Assembly (NCBI GenBank): GCA_022747635.1
Contig: JAKTNV010000014.1
Span: 13,175,110-13,239,109 of the forward strand
Reading direction: 5' to 3'
From: Hetaerina americana
Taxonomy: Eukaryota; Arthropoda; Insecta; Odonata; Calopterygidae
DNA length: 64,000 nucleotides
Shown: piece after piece, positions 1-10,149 of the stretch
How the letters are laid out: each line of letters starts with the position of its first letter
How positions within the stretch are numbered: the first letter of the stretch is position 1
Notes under the pieces: generated by a model
Database searches by the model: none
What the model was told of the DNA's origin: nothing
What the model saw: only the letters and a program-made list of their open reading frames with translations
Translations under genes and position numbers: made by a program

Positions 1-214
1 TTCCTACATCACTAAATAAAATGCTCAGTTGCTTTACAATAAAGCTATGCTTTTTCTGCCTCAGAATTATAAATAAAATGATATAACCTAAATGTTATGG
101 AGAAAAGTGCAGCGAGCCATGTAGTTACATATGATGGTAATTTGTAAAGTTCTTGGAATGCAATAGAAATAAACAACACCGATCAGGGAAACTTTTTTTA
201 GTTTTCAATTTAGT
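1..214. other. AT-rich non-coding DNA
   Basis: I see no gene, repeat or splice-flanked coding stretch here. It may be intron of the iPLA2 gene whose last exon lies at 3610. Confidence 0.4.
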
Positions 215-1163
215 CTCCATGTACACTAATGAACTTGGTCCAGCAATGTCCCAATGTCTTGATCCCATCTCAAAAATTAGATTCTATTAGGCCTTCTAAA
301 TACTTGTCTACTTCAGCTGTTAGTTCTTTGTCAGATAAGAATCCTTATCCATCAAGGAAAATTTTGAGCTTAGAGAATGGATGGAGTATGATGGAGCCAA
401 ATAAGGCAGGTGTGTCTAGAATTTGTATCTTAGTTCTCGTATTTTTCCATGGCAACTACACTTGTGTGTGGGCCTGCATTGTCTCTTGATGAAAGAAGAT
501 TGTCTTGCAATTGACCAGCGGGAAGGTAATCTATTGGCGGAATCCCTTTCGCGTCCTAGAAAATTGAAGGATCACCTTTCCAGCTGACCATTTTGCCTAT
601 ACTTTCTTTGGTGTTTGTGAATCAACATGTTTCCACTGCTTCAATTGTGGTTTTGTACCAGGGGTATAGTAATGGACCCAAGTTTCATCTGTGGTCTCAA
701 ACCATTGCAGAAAATCTTGTTGGTTGCTCTTAAAATGGGATAAACATTGTTTGGAAATTTCCATTCTCATGTGTTTGTAATCCTGTTTCAAGAGTCCTGG
801 CATCCATCTTGTAAATCATTTTCACATATCCAATTCCACTGTTAAAATGTGATATGCCCGTTCAGATGAAATCCTTAATCTTAAGTGATTTGTTGCATTT
901 TCAGTTGGTGATCCTCCATGACCATTTTATACCTTTTTGCAATAATTTCTGAGGTAGTGGCAAATTTTGGCCGACCACTACATGAATCCATCTATGCTGT
1001 CCTGACCAAACTTAAGCTCGTTTGTCCCCTTTCCCCTTGGCAACAGTTGAATATAAAGGAGCAGAGTCTTCCGAAGTGTTCTGGAAGTCAGCATGAATTT
1101 TCTTTGCTTTCAAAGCTTTCTTTACAAAGTATTTAATCACTGCTTGAATCTAATTTTTTCCAT
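215..1163 (-). mobile_element. mariner (irritans-like) transposase remnant, internally deleted
   Basis: Reading the minus strand from an ATG at 1163, a decayed mariner transposase can be followed in pieces. There is an N-terminal helix-turn-helix region (MEKIRFKQ), a linker ending in SGRPK near 975, then the region before the catalytic core and the first catalytic Asp in TTDETWVHYYTP (about 660-700). A short stretch DAKGIP..DYLPAGQ follows near 540. The reading then jumps directly to DNAGPHTSVVAM, which carries the second Asp, so about 60 to 70 residues are missing. The C-terminal end decays with several stops to about 215. Frameshifts and stops make it non-functional. The N-terminal wording and the DETW block suggest the irritans branch. 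I did not find clear terminal inverted repeats. Confidence 0.85.
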
Positions 1164-2582
1164 CTCCACAAATCACTACGCCAGAACTACAAAAGAGAGG
1201 CGCCCGCTTCACAGATCTCTTCCCAGAGCACTGATGCATTACATGTTCACTCATTAAAGTTTACCTATTGCTACATGGGAAGCTTGTTGCGCTAGCACTG
1301 AAATCTGTTGGTGATTCTGAGAACCTCAAATTACCTTCTGATTTAGTAAACATCCGAAAATCATAATACTTGAGAAGTCCCGCTGATAACTAACTTTTTA
1401 TGCATCTATTGCTAGGACTCATTAATTTGTGGCAACTGTTACTGTAATGTTTTGTAAATAATTCAAGTGACTCTTAAAAATGCCATCAAATTTGTCAGCA
1501 ATTAATCCTAGAATAGAGAGCATCATAAATTTTGGGACTTTCCCAATATGTTGCATTTATATCAAACAAATGTTAAAATTTTCTCTTTGATGATGATTTT
1601 ATTTCATTATTATAATACTGTCGTTAAACTGCAGTCTGAAATTTATTTGAAATCATTGCTCAATGAACACTCACAAAAACCAACTGTGTGAAAGTTAAAG
1701 AATACCTAATTCATCATTCTCTTGAAATATATGAAAACTACACTTATGTAAGATAAAATAATTTGATTTCTTTTATTAAATATTTATAACATTTGTATTA
1801 ATGTACTGTGATTAAAATTAGTATAGTTTTGATTAGTAATATATGATGGACAATAAGTATATTTAAACAAATATTTAACTTAAAAAACAAATATTGCCCT
1901 TCCCAAGTGGTTATATTGGTGATAAGTGAAGGCTGAAGAGTGAAACCAAAGAGTCCCTACATGACAGGTGACCCTTATATAGGACAATCAATGGCCAGAA
2001 GAAAGCATATTGAAACCCTTATAGTTAGTTTCCATTAGCTGGAGAAACGTTTTCATGCTTATTTGGTCGGAGTGAAACATGTCATACTTCTCCTGTCTAA
2101 AACTAAAGAAATAGTTTTGTACTTGATAACATTCATGGAAACAATTCCCAGATTTCCTGTTTCTTTTATATAGGGGTTCATTAGCAAAAGCATATCAAGA
2201 GCTGATGCTGTTTTAAGACCCACCATAAACTATATTATTTCATTTTTATCTCCTGAAGGTTCAACCCTCAGTGCATCATTATCAAAACTATTTAAAAGAA
2301 ATATTACACACTTCCGTATATTTTCTTGATAATTTCTGGTGCCTTAGCATGTTGCAGTTGGCCAAATTTTGTGCAAAACTTATTTAATATTGTTTTGTTT
2401 AACTCTCACATATGTTTAAATATGGGAACAAGTCTTAAGTTACACAATATGGTATGATAAATATGCCACGACCAATATTATTTTATTCTTTTTACCCACT
2501 ATGTTTTTTATATCCCTAGTATGTGTAATAATCCATTTTTCAGCTTTGAAAAATTGCATTTATATAGAGAATTATAATTACT
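1164..2582. other. AT-rich non-coding DNA, probably iPLA2 intron
   Basis: No coding exon, tRNA or repeat boundary was recognised. By position it should be intron of the plus-strand iPLA2 gene if the upstream exons lie before the window. Confidence 0.35.
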
Positions 2583-3295
2583 AGATCTGTCACAAAAGTA
2601 GTAGGACCGAGTAATTTAAAAATAATTTATTGCCAGGATTGATACATTCAAAAGTCTTTAAAGTAGCACCCTTGTATGTCCACACACTGCTGCTAGTGGG
2701 TTTTCCACACCTCGTAGGCCTTCTGGAATGCGGTGCCCGGAATGCTACTGAGATCCCTCGTCATGTCCTGTTGTAACACTTCCACCGAGCCGTGGTAACA
2801 TCCATTGAGCACGGATTTGAGGCAGGGGAAGAGGAAGAAGCCTGGTGGAAAATTGTCTTAAAAAAATTTGGATCCTAACTCACGTGGTCGAGAAGCTATT
2901 GGCAGATCCATTTACGAGTTTCCTTTTGTCCATCAAAGAGCACTCACAGCACCAACTTTGCAGACACCTTTCTCATACCCATGTTTTTGGTCACAAGTCA
3001 ATGTACATCACTTCTAGGGATGCCAAGTTCATTAGAAACCGTGAGAACACTTAATTTGCAATCCCTGCCCAACAAAGCCTTCACTCCTGCCAGGATTTCA
3101 TCACTTTTTAAGGTCAAAAGGCATCCTGGAAGTTCGGCGTCTTCAAAATCTTCTCTACCCTCCCGAAACAACTTATGCCACTCTAAAACTCCCAGTCTAC
3201 CCATGGCATTGTCACCATAAGCTGCCTTGAAAATGTCATGAGTCTCTTTTCCAGTTTTATCTAGTTACATGCCAAATTTGGTGGGGTCGTGGTAT
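2583..3295 (-). mobile_element. mariner transposase remnant, second type, internally deleted
   Basis: The minus strand shows a helix-turn-helix segment near 3110-3260 (ETHDIFKAAYGDNAMGRL, then EWHKLFREGRED and a SGRP-like LPGC linker). Next come MGMRKVSAKLV and a linker ending DPNFFKTI near 2870-2990. The reading then jumps to PPGFFLFPCLKSVL and the C-terminal block ending KDF near 2660. The core with the first and second catalytic aspartates is therefore missing. Stops interrupt every frame. A sequence near 2587-2612 (TTACTCGGTCCTACTACTTT on the minus strand) could be the 3' terminal repeat, but I could not find its partner. It differs from the copy at 215-1163. Confidence 0.75.
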
Positions 3296-3609
3296 TTCAA
3301 TAACTTCATGATTGAGTATAATGAGGTCCCATTTTAGAGGTTTTGCAAACAAATGATCCGCACTTTGCAAAGGTCGGGAGGCAACTACCTCCAGTCTCCA
3401 GCATTTCATGAGACTCTCCTCGGTCAAACCCTGCCAGAAAAACTGCCACCGGTCAGTGTATCTGGGAAAAAATAAGGCTTACTACTCTTTGACAGATCTT
3501 GTATGTTCAGAAGGAATTTTTGTGTGGAGAATGTTTGTTTGGCAATGCACCATATATTTTTCATTGAATGTTATCATCAGATCTAAACATTTTTCTTTAT
3601 AATTGCTAG
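3296..3609. other. intron end and splice acceptor of the iPLA2 gene
   Basis: Non-coding DNA ending in a T-rich tract and AG at 3608-3609, which serves as the 3' splice site of the exon that follows. Confidence 0.55.
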
Positions 3610-3855
3610 GCAACAGCCTGTGACTCTCATGTTGTGGATCGAGCACGTGCATGGTGTTCAACAATGGGAGTAAATTATTACAGATTCTCCCCACCTCTTT
3701 CATCTGATATTCTAATGAATGAAACTAAAGATGATATACTAGTCCACATGCTGTGGGAGACGAAAGTGTACATGCGTCACCAGATATTTGATGTCCAGCA
3801 GTTATCCAAAAGATTGCTACATCAACCCACACATTCACACATGGCAACAGATTGA
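3610..3855 (+). CDS. iPLA2-VIA: calcium-independent phospholipase A2 (group VI), last coding exon
   Basis: This exon encodes the last 81 residues of a group VI calcium-independent phospholipase A2, a cytosolic patatin-like serine lipase that releases fatty acids from the sn-2 position of phospholipids and acts in membrane remodelling. The exon opens in phase 0 after an AG at 3608-3609. The key match is the block VVDRARAWC followed by NYYRFSPPL, SSDILMNE and HMLWETKVYM, which aligns throughout with the C-terminal end of animal PLA2G6. The catalytic GXSXG serine and the Asp lie in earlier exons that I could not find within 1-3609. The stop is TGA at 3853-3855, followed by another in-frame TGA. 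Without the rest of the gene I cannot say whether it is functional, but the exon has no lesion. Confidence 0.88.
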   Translation, partial: ATACDSHVVDRARAWCSTMGVNYYRFSPPLSSDILMNETKDDILVHMLWETKVYMRHQIFDVQQLSKRLLHQPTHSHMATD

Positions 3856-4476
3856 TGAAAAGAGTTTTGTTAGTAGCAAATTTATTTAACAAATGTAATT
3901 AATATTTTTATCTATTTATTGTTTTGGTTATTTTTAAAATTTGTTCAGTAGCTTGGTGTGTATTGTATATATTGAAAAATTATACTGGGAGGAATCAGTT
4001 GTTTGCAGTTCAGTGCAATAATCTGTAATTTACATTCTAGTATTTATGAGGTGCCAGTGGTTGATCGGGCAAGTAACTGTCAATCAGTTGTGTTAAAATG
4101 TGATTTTCATTACCTGTAATCTTTGTTGATTATATCAGTATTCTCTTGTTAAATATTGAATCTTATAGGAATGTTAAGATTACGGCCTCATTTATAAATT
4201 TTTTTATTGTTGTTATAAAATTATTTCTAAATGGAATGTTTTATAGAAATATTGCTCCAGTTGTAATTCCTGAAGACCAGCTTTTGGCAAACAGATCACA
4301 CATGGTGTGTAGATAATTCTAATCAAATAAATCTCTTGAAAGTATTTGTTTTATAATTCATTTGAAAAGTAATATTTAAATGTTGTATGAATATGGTTGA
4401 AAATGTAACCCTTTAAAATTTTAATCGTGAAAATGATTCATATCTTTTATGATCATTTTGACAGGTTTTTAAGAAT
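3856..4476 (+). other. probable iPLA2 3' untranslated region with polyadenylation signal
   Basis: AT-rich DNA after the stop codon. An AATAAA at 4326-4331 followed by a T/G-rich stretch is the most plausible polyadenylation signal. The assignment is inferred from position only. Confidence 0.45.
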
Positions 4477-4660
4477 CATGAAGCTTCATTAAATGAAGAA
4501 CACAATGTATGTTTCCACTGTTCTTTATTTTGGTACTACAAGTTTCAATGCTTAGGCATCGTCATCAGGGTAACTGATGATGGCGCCGAAGCGTTGAAAC
4601 GAATAGTACCAAAATAAAGGACAGTGAAAAAATAAATTGCTCTTCATTTAATGAGCATGA
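4477..4660. repeat. palindrome with two back-to-back hammerhead ribozyme cores
   Basis: The two arms are inverted copies of each other. A perfect 15-bp pair CTTTATTTTGGTACT / AGTACCAAAATAAAG lies at 4523-4537 and 4604-4618, and weaker pairing extends to the ends given. Each strand carries a hammerhead core: CTGATGA (plus 4574-4580; minus 4568-4562), a 5-bp stem II, GAAAC (plus 4596-4600; minus 4546-4542), a two-pair stem III and a GTA cleavage triplet (plus 4606-4608; minus 4536-4534). The cores face outward with five bases between them. Stem I of either core does not pair with its own flank, so normal folding is doubtful. Such minimal hammerheads are known from Penelope-like retroelements. 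Confidence 0.7.
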
Positions 4661-5098
4661 ACTTCATCAAAGTTGAAACCATCCAGAAACCACCGAATAC
4701 AAAATCTTGAAGCTACATACAATCATATGAGGCATGTTACTACACTAAAGGAAAGATCAATGTCGAAAAGTTTTTCGGGAAGGTTCATTATTATCTACTT
4801 GTCCTTATAATGGATTCTTACTATAGAATGCATGTGAAACCCATTATATGACAAAATCCAATTGGTTTTTGTAAATTTAGCCAACACTAGCATTCATATT
4901 AGCCATGAGAATTGCCACAAAAAATCATGAATGGAGAGGATATTTCCATTTTGCAACTACATGCCTCAATCTGTGTACAGGGACTTAAAATTTGATTTAT
5001 GTTGTTCGTTTCTCTGTGGCTATTCGATTGCAACAGAGTGCCAATTATCCTATGTTCAGTTTATCTGATGATTCCAGCAAGAAGTATTCTCTCATGTA
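4661..5098. other. AT-rich intergenic DNA
   Basis: Nothing recognised. The TA at 5097-5098 is the target duplication of the pogo-like element that follows. Confidence 0.4.
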
Positions 5099-5213
5099 CT
5101 GTATTTTTCCATTGATAACGCACATCCAGAACTTTGTGATTATCATGAATTTGTATAGATACCGTGCACCCAGGGATTAATAGTTATCTTGAACGTACAC
5201 AGATGCCGTGCAC

Positions 5214-5237
5214 CTGTGTGTGTGTGTGTATATTTAT

Positions 5238-5280
<43 letters not shown>

Positions 5281-5345
5281 TATATATATACATATACACA
5301 CATACATACCATATATATATATATATAGATACATACCATGTATGT
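5214..5345. repeat. TG/TA/CA microsatellite
   Basis: Alternating TG, TA and CA runs, including an uninterrupted TA tract near 5248-5272. Repetitive Tyr/Ile/Cys/Val open frames across it are artefacts. Confidence 0.95.
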
Positions 5346-6124
5346 ATATATACACACTCAAACACAAAATCCCACCAAATAGCAAATAAATACTCATTCT
5401 CATGGAAATCGATATAAGGAAAAGGGATAGGAACACATATAAAGGACGAACACAGTAGAGGTGGGGAAGGTGGAATTAAGTATATATACAAACACAATAT
5501 ATATATATTTATTTATTTATTAAATAATATATATATGTATATATTTTGTGTAATAATACGTCTATATCCATGTACTAATAGATGGTAACAACCAATGAAT
5601 GCATGGAATCATAATTGCCTGTGGCTATATGTACCGCTAGGTGATTGAAAATAGCTACAAACAATAAAAAAAAAACCATAAACACAGTAATCAACCCGAA
5701 GGTCGGTTTAGTAGGTGATGGTAGAGATCACCCAATACTACAAACAATAGAAGGATAAAAAATAAACTATTTACAAGCCAACACAATATGCCGCCTTATT
5801 ACTTATTGCTATGATTCGTAAGTGAAAGCGAGACATAAGTTTGTATGCCCTTTAATTTGCTATATAAAGTAACTTTCAGCAAATCAAATATTAAAAAAAT
5901 AAGAGAATGAATGCAATAGAATTTTCTTGTTTTGTTTGCTTTACTTTGCTTTGTTAGTATTAGCGCTCAGCTGTTCAAGACACCCTCTATGTAAGTTCTT
6001 TGAAAGTGCCGCCTACATGGTGATTGTTTCAAACCTGAATTCAGTTAAGCTTTTGTAATTTAGAGGTTTCTCAAGGAAATTACCCATAAGGAAAAATATT
6101 GTGAGGAGAAAATTGTATACAGCG

Positions 6125-6250
6125 ATGTTTAAACTAGGAGTCATTAATTTCTCGAAAGAAAAAGTGTATCGCGAGGCTGCCAGAAAATTTAATGTGGAAT
6201 GTATAGAATCGGGAAGGATTAAAAGAGTGCCTTATGAAGAAATAAGTTAG
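6125..6250 (+). pseudogene. pogo-like transposase N-terminal helix-turn-helix fragment
   Basis: From ATG 6125 the frame gives 41 residues to TAG, and it is open upstream to at least 6089. The pattern FKLGVINFSKEKVYREAARK matches the psq/CENPB-N type DNA-binding domain of pogo-family transposases, which recognises the element's own ends. The rest of the protein is lost or shifted out of frame. It belongs to the element at 5099-6421. Confidence 0.6.
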
Positions 6251-6423
6251 TGGATCCTGGAAAGTTGGCAGGGTGTCACACTGACTTGTGTAAAAATGGG
6301 TTGGACTTTTGGAAAAATGGAATTTTATCAATTTTCATATTAAATAACACTCATCGTGATTTTTTTATCATATGAATAGTTTTGTATTGATAACGCACAT
6401 ATTATCAATGGGAAAATATGGTA

Positions 6424-7187
6424 CTTCCTTTCCTTCCCCTATCACCTATGCGTTTGTGGTAAGTGATACTTAATTCACTTAAACTGCATTGTGTTGGGTC
6501 TGTAAGTATTGCTACGTATGTTACGAGCCCGAGCCATCATCAGCACATGCTGAGTCAACCAAGCTTTGAAAGATATTATTTATGTTTATTTCAGAAAAAT
6601 TGAAGAGAAGGTTATACTTATTTGAAATGTGGGAAACATTTGTTGAAAGTTTATTTTGTATGCCCTGTATACTGTGTGAAGATATTAACAGAGGAATATT
6701 TTGACACATGGGAGGTCACTGATCATAATTTGTTAGTTGCATGGGAGAGAAGATGGCTTTGGTAAAGATGATTGGGGGTGGGGACTTCTGTTACCTCTGA
6801 AAGCCCCCCCCCCCTACCGACAGTAGACTATATGTCACTGTCCACCAATATCAAATAGAATTTTTTCTCTACCATCATATCTTCCACTTATTATCGATTT
6901 AGGAAAACAGAAAGTGAGTACTGGTAGATAGAATCAAATCATATATTGTCATCATACCAAAAGTGTAACTGTATTTACCATTAGTGTTAAATTGAAGTTC
7001 AGAGAAGTAGGGCTGATTGACACATCTATGAATGATGTGCACTGTGCAAGTCTTCCAGTCAACTGCCATGGATCACTGACTCTACAAAAATTGTATTTTT
7101 AAGGAAATGGGTTGTGTTTTCAGTGATGTCAATGGGTGTTAATGACAATTTGGTTTTTTTTATCATCAATTTTGTAAATGTAGCATA
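6424..7187. other. AT-rich intergenic DNA
   Basis: Only a C homopolymer near 6806-6816 stands out. The TA at 7186-7187 is the target duplication of the next element. Confidence 0.4.
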
Positions 7188-8519
7188 CTACCTTGATCAA
7201 AAAGTTCCCGGAATAACCACCGTGTGGCGCTCCCATCGTTCCGATTTGAGTTCTGTTTTTTTTGTTAAATTGGTACATCTGTTGTTGATATTCCCTTTAA
7301 ATCTTAGTGTCATAACTTGACATTTGCAAAAGTTACGTAGCCAAGAGTACATCTATCTCTGTGTGTGTTGGCGATTTTTTACAATTGCAGAAATGGATTT
7401 AAATTTGCAACAACGAACTTGTATTAAATTTTGCGTAAAAAACGGATTTAGTGGCGCACGGACGTTGGAAATGTTGGAAAAGTGTTTCGGCAACGATTCT
7501 CTAAAAAAAACGGTCGTTTACCAGTGGCACGAGCGGTTCAGAAGTGGTCGTGAGTCAATCGAAGATGATGAACGCAGTGGCAGACCATCGACATCGAAAG
7601 TCGGTGAAAAAATTGATAAAGTAAAAGAAATGTTGGTCAATAACCGCAAATTAACCATCAGAGAAATAGCGGAGGACTTGAACATTGCCTATGGATCCGC
7701 CCAAGACATTGTGGTTAATGATTTGGGTTTCCGTCGTGTAGCAGCAAAGTTGGTGCCAAAAGACCTCAATTTCATGCAAAAAAGAGACCGTGTTGACGTC
7801 GCAAAAGACATGATTTGCGAGGCTGAATCCGATCCCACATTCATCAAAAGGATCATTACTGGAGACGAGACGTGGGTTTATGAGTACGACACGCAATCCA
7901 GACATCAGGCAAGTGAATGGCGTTCACCAAATGAGCCGAGACCAAAAAAACCACGTCGTTTTCAGTGAAAAAAGAAGGCAATGCTGACGGTTTTCATGGA
8001 TTACAACGGTGTAGTGCATCATGAATTTTTGCCAGAAGGCCAGACAGTAAACAAAGAGTATTATTTGGGCGTTATGAGACGTTTGCGTGAAGCAATTCGC
8101 CGAAAGAGACCAGAAATGTGGGCAGAAAACTCGTGGATTTTGCACCATGATAACGCACCGTCGCACAGTGCTATCATTATTCGTAATTTTTTGACGAAAA
8201 ATGCAACAAATACCATCCAACAGCCACCGAATTCACCTGATTTGGCTCCCTGTGACTTCTTTCTGTTCAATCGAGTTAAAAAACCATTACGGGGAACGCG
8301 TTTTAGCAGCCGAGAGGAAGTAATGGAAAAATCGCAGGAAGCACTGATGGACATACCGAAAACCGAATATAAAAAATGTTTCGAGGATTGGATCAAGCGC
8401 TGGCATAAGTGTGTTGCAGTCGATGGGGATTACTTTGAAGGGGACAATATAGATTTAGATGAATAAACTTGTATTTTTAATTTTCTGAATAAATTCCGGG
8501 AAATTTTTGATCAAGGTAG
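7188..8519 (+). mobile_element. mariner transposon, nearly intact (1332 bp)
   Basis: The terminal inverted repeats begin CTACCTTGATCAAAAA at both ends and agree over about 26 bases with one mismatch (G versus T). Both ends are flanked by TA (7186-7187 and 8520-8521). The length of 1332 bp is typical of a full mariner. One long transposase frame fills the inside with no frameshift and a single premature stop. The high similarity of the repeats and the open frame suggest a fairly recent insertion, and it is the youngest-looking mariner of the window. Confidence 0.95.
7393..8466 (+). pseudogene. mariner transposase (DD34D) with one internal TGA stop
   Basis: Cut-and-paste transposase that binds the element's inverted repeats and cleaves and joins DNA at TA. 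The start is the ATG at 7393 (MDLNLQQRTC), which matches the family's usual N-terminus; the ATG at 7324 lies in the leader. Residues 1-110 hold two helix-turn-helix motifs with the SGRPSTS linker at about 62-68. The catalytic triad is complete: Asp158 in TGDETW, Asp253 in HHDNAPSH and Asp288 in SPDLAPCD, with exactly 34 residues between the last two. Codon 192 is TGA (7966-7968), directly after the WVYEYD and PRPKK region, and the frame then continues to TAA at 8464-8466, codon 358. Without readthrough only the DNA-binding half and the first Asp would be made. Confidence 0.93.
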
Positions 8520-8521
8520 TA

Positions 8522-10149
8522 TTTTAGTGTGCAACTTGTTAGGTCTTTTTGTAATTGTCGGCATGAATTGCAAAATGTGTTTTCACTCATGAAGTCAATT
8601 ATTGGGCATGTATGTGCCACTGATGATGCCTTTTGTTCAGATTGGTTTATTTTAATTTACTTGTAACCAATTGGGGTTTCTTCCTTGAATCCTGTAGAAA
8701 GCTTCCTTCTTTCTTGAATTCGACTGAGCTTAAGCATTTTTAGTTCTCTTAATTTCCCTATCCTTGTGTATGCATTACAATTTCTGTGATGTCCAACACT
8801 GAATTCTTAGGGTAGCTGTGCTAATGCCCTTGAAGGGCATCTACTGTTATCTACATTTCCAAAGTTGAAAGTGATACTTTTAATGCTCTATATTTTCTCA
8901 GCCATCAATACCTGTTATTCTCTTTTAGTTCATTGGTCTGTGATCTGGCTCGGCAACATTTTTATGTCAAGGAAATTTAATATTTGGAGTTTTAAAATTT
9001 GTTCAATTTGCAGTCCCGCAAAGAAGATGAATTAAATGGTTTTGTCTTTTCCTGAACACCCTCTTGTGGGATATCCCTTCTCTTTTACTCTGGGTTAAGT
9101 TAATGAAATGTGCATTTACATCTAAATGAGGAAGCAGGACTCCAGGTGAATAAGTAACCTTAAACTTCAATACTTTTGAAAGGAGGATCCAAATCACAAA
9201 ATGGGTAAGGGAGTAGCAATAGTATGTAGTATGCAAACTCCTTGCTGTGAAAGGGATCCTCTCTGCCAAAATTAAAATAATTAAGTCAAAAAGCTGGGCC
9301 TGGAACCCCCAGTGATCGAATTGCAGGAATTTCATGAGCATGTTGAAAAAGCTAGAGTGGCTGTTGAAACATCGACTTGGGCTTCAATCTGTGTGTGGGT
9401 TTTTTCTCATTGCTTTCATTAAAGTGTTTCATTTACTTTCTGGGTTCTTCCTTCTCACCAGTTAAATAGAGCACATTTTCAGGTTTATCAACTTAAATCA
9501 AGACAATTTGTTATATTAATTCTGTGAACCTTATTTTATATATGAATCCATTTTTGTTAATTCTGATAATGTGTTAGCCAAATCCATCACCAGCAGTAAA
9601 TAGCTCGTCTTATAACTCTAAATAGTGAGTTTACCAACCTAATTACTCTCTGACAAAATTGTTGGTATTGGTGTTGTTGTATTGAATCCTACACATAGTT
9701 TGTAAATACAAGTATTCATAACATTCTCTTTAAATTTGGTGGATGAGAATGATTCAACTTGAACAAATGCAAGCAAATGTCTACTAGTTAGGAAAAAATA
9801 ATGGTAACCATAAAAAAATATGAACTCCTCACCCATATCCGTTTTATAAACGAACAATTATTCTATTACTAGAAATATTGCATCGTGCATGAGAGCATAA
9901 CATGTGCTTTTATAGGGTTGAAAGTTCTCGAAATGCTGAAGGAGTTTACAGGAATGTACATTTGTATAAGCATTACGGAACAAAAAATAAACTCTTGTGT
10001 AATCGTTGGTAAACAGGTAGGATTAAAGAAGGATAATATCATTTTTTCAGCGTGGTAAAAGGGATTCATTTCCAAGTCTTCAGATTATCTTTCAATCCCC
10101 AAAATTCCTGATGAAAGTCGTAGTGCAAGAGAAAAATGTTTATATCATG
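8522..10149. other. AT-rich intergenic DNA
   Basis: No exon or repeat recognised. Short open frames here (for example 9003-9341 minus) show no known motif and no codon pattern that I would trust. Confidence 0.4.

Larger units (their letters stand above)
5099..6421 (+). mobile_element. pogo/Tigger-like DNA transposon, decayed
   Basis: The ends form inverted repeats: CTGTATTTTTCCATTGATAA on the left and CCATATTTTCCCATTGATAA read inward from the right. Each is flanked by a TA dinucleotide (5097-5098 and 6422-6423), the target duplication of pogo and mariner elements. Inside, 6089-6250 reads as a psq-type helix-turn-helix (RKLYTAMFKLGVINFSKEKV, REAARKFNV) like the N-terminus of pogo/Jerky transposases, ending at TAG 6248-6250. 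Directly after, WILESWQGV in another frame resembles the C-terminal part of such proteins. The catalytic domain is missing, so this is a deletion derivative. A dinucleotide microsatellite at 5214-5345 lies within it. Confidence 0.75.

Noticed and set aside
3482..3703. 73-codon minus frame
   Set aside because: It overlaps the iPLA2 exon in antisense and shows no similarity of its own.
5143..5497. Tyr/Ile/Cys/Val-rich open frames on both strands
   Set aside because: They are translations of the TG/TA microsatellite.
7651..8396. Minus-strand frames of 84-111 codons
   Set aside because: They lie opposite the intact mariner transposase frame and have no own similarity.
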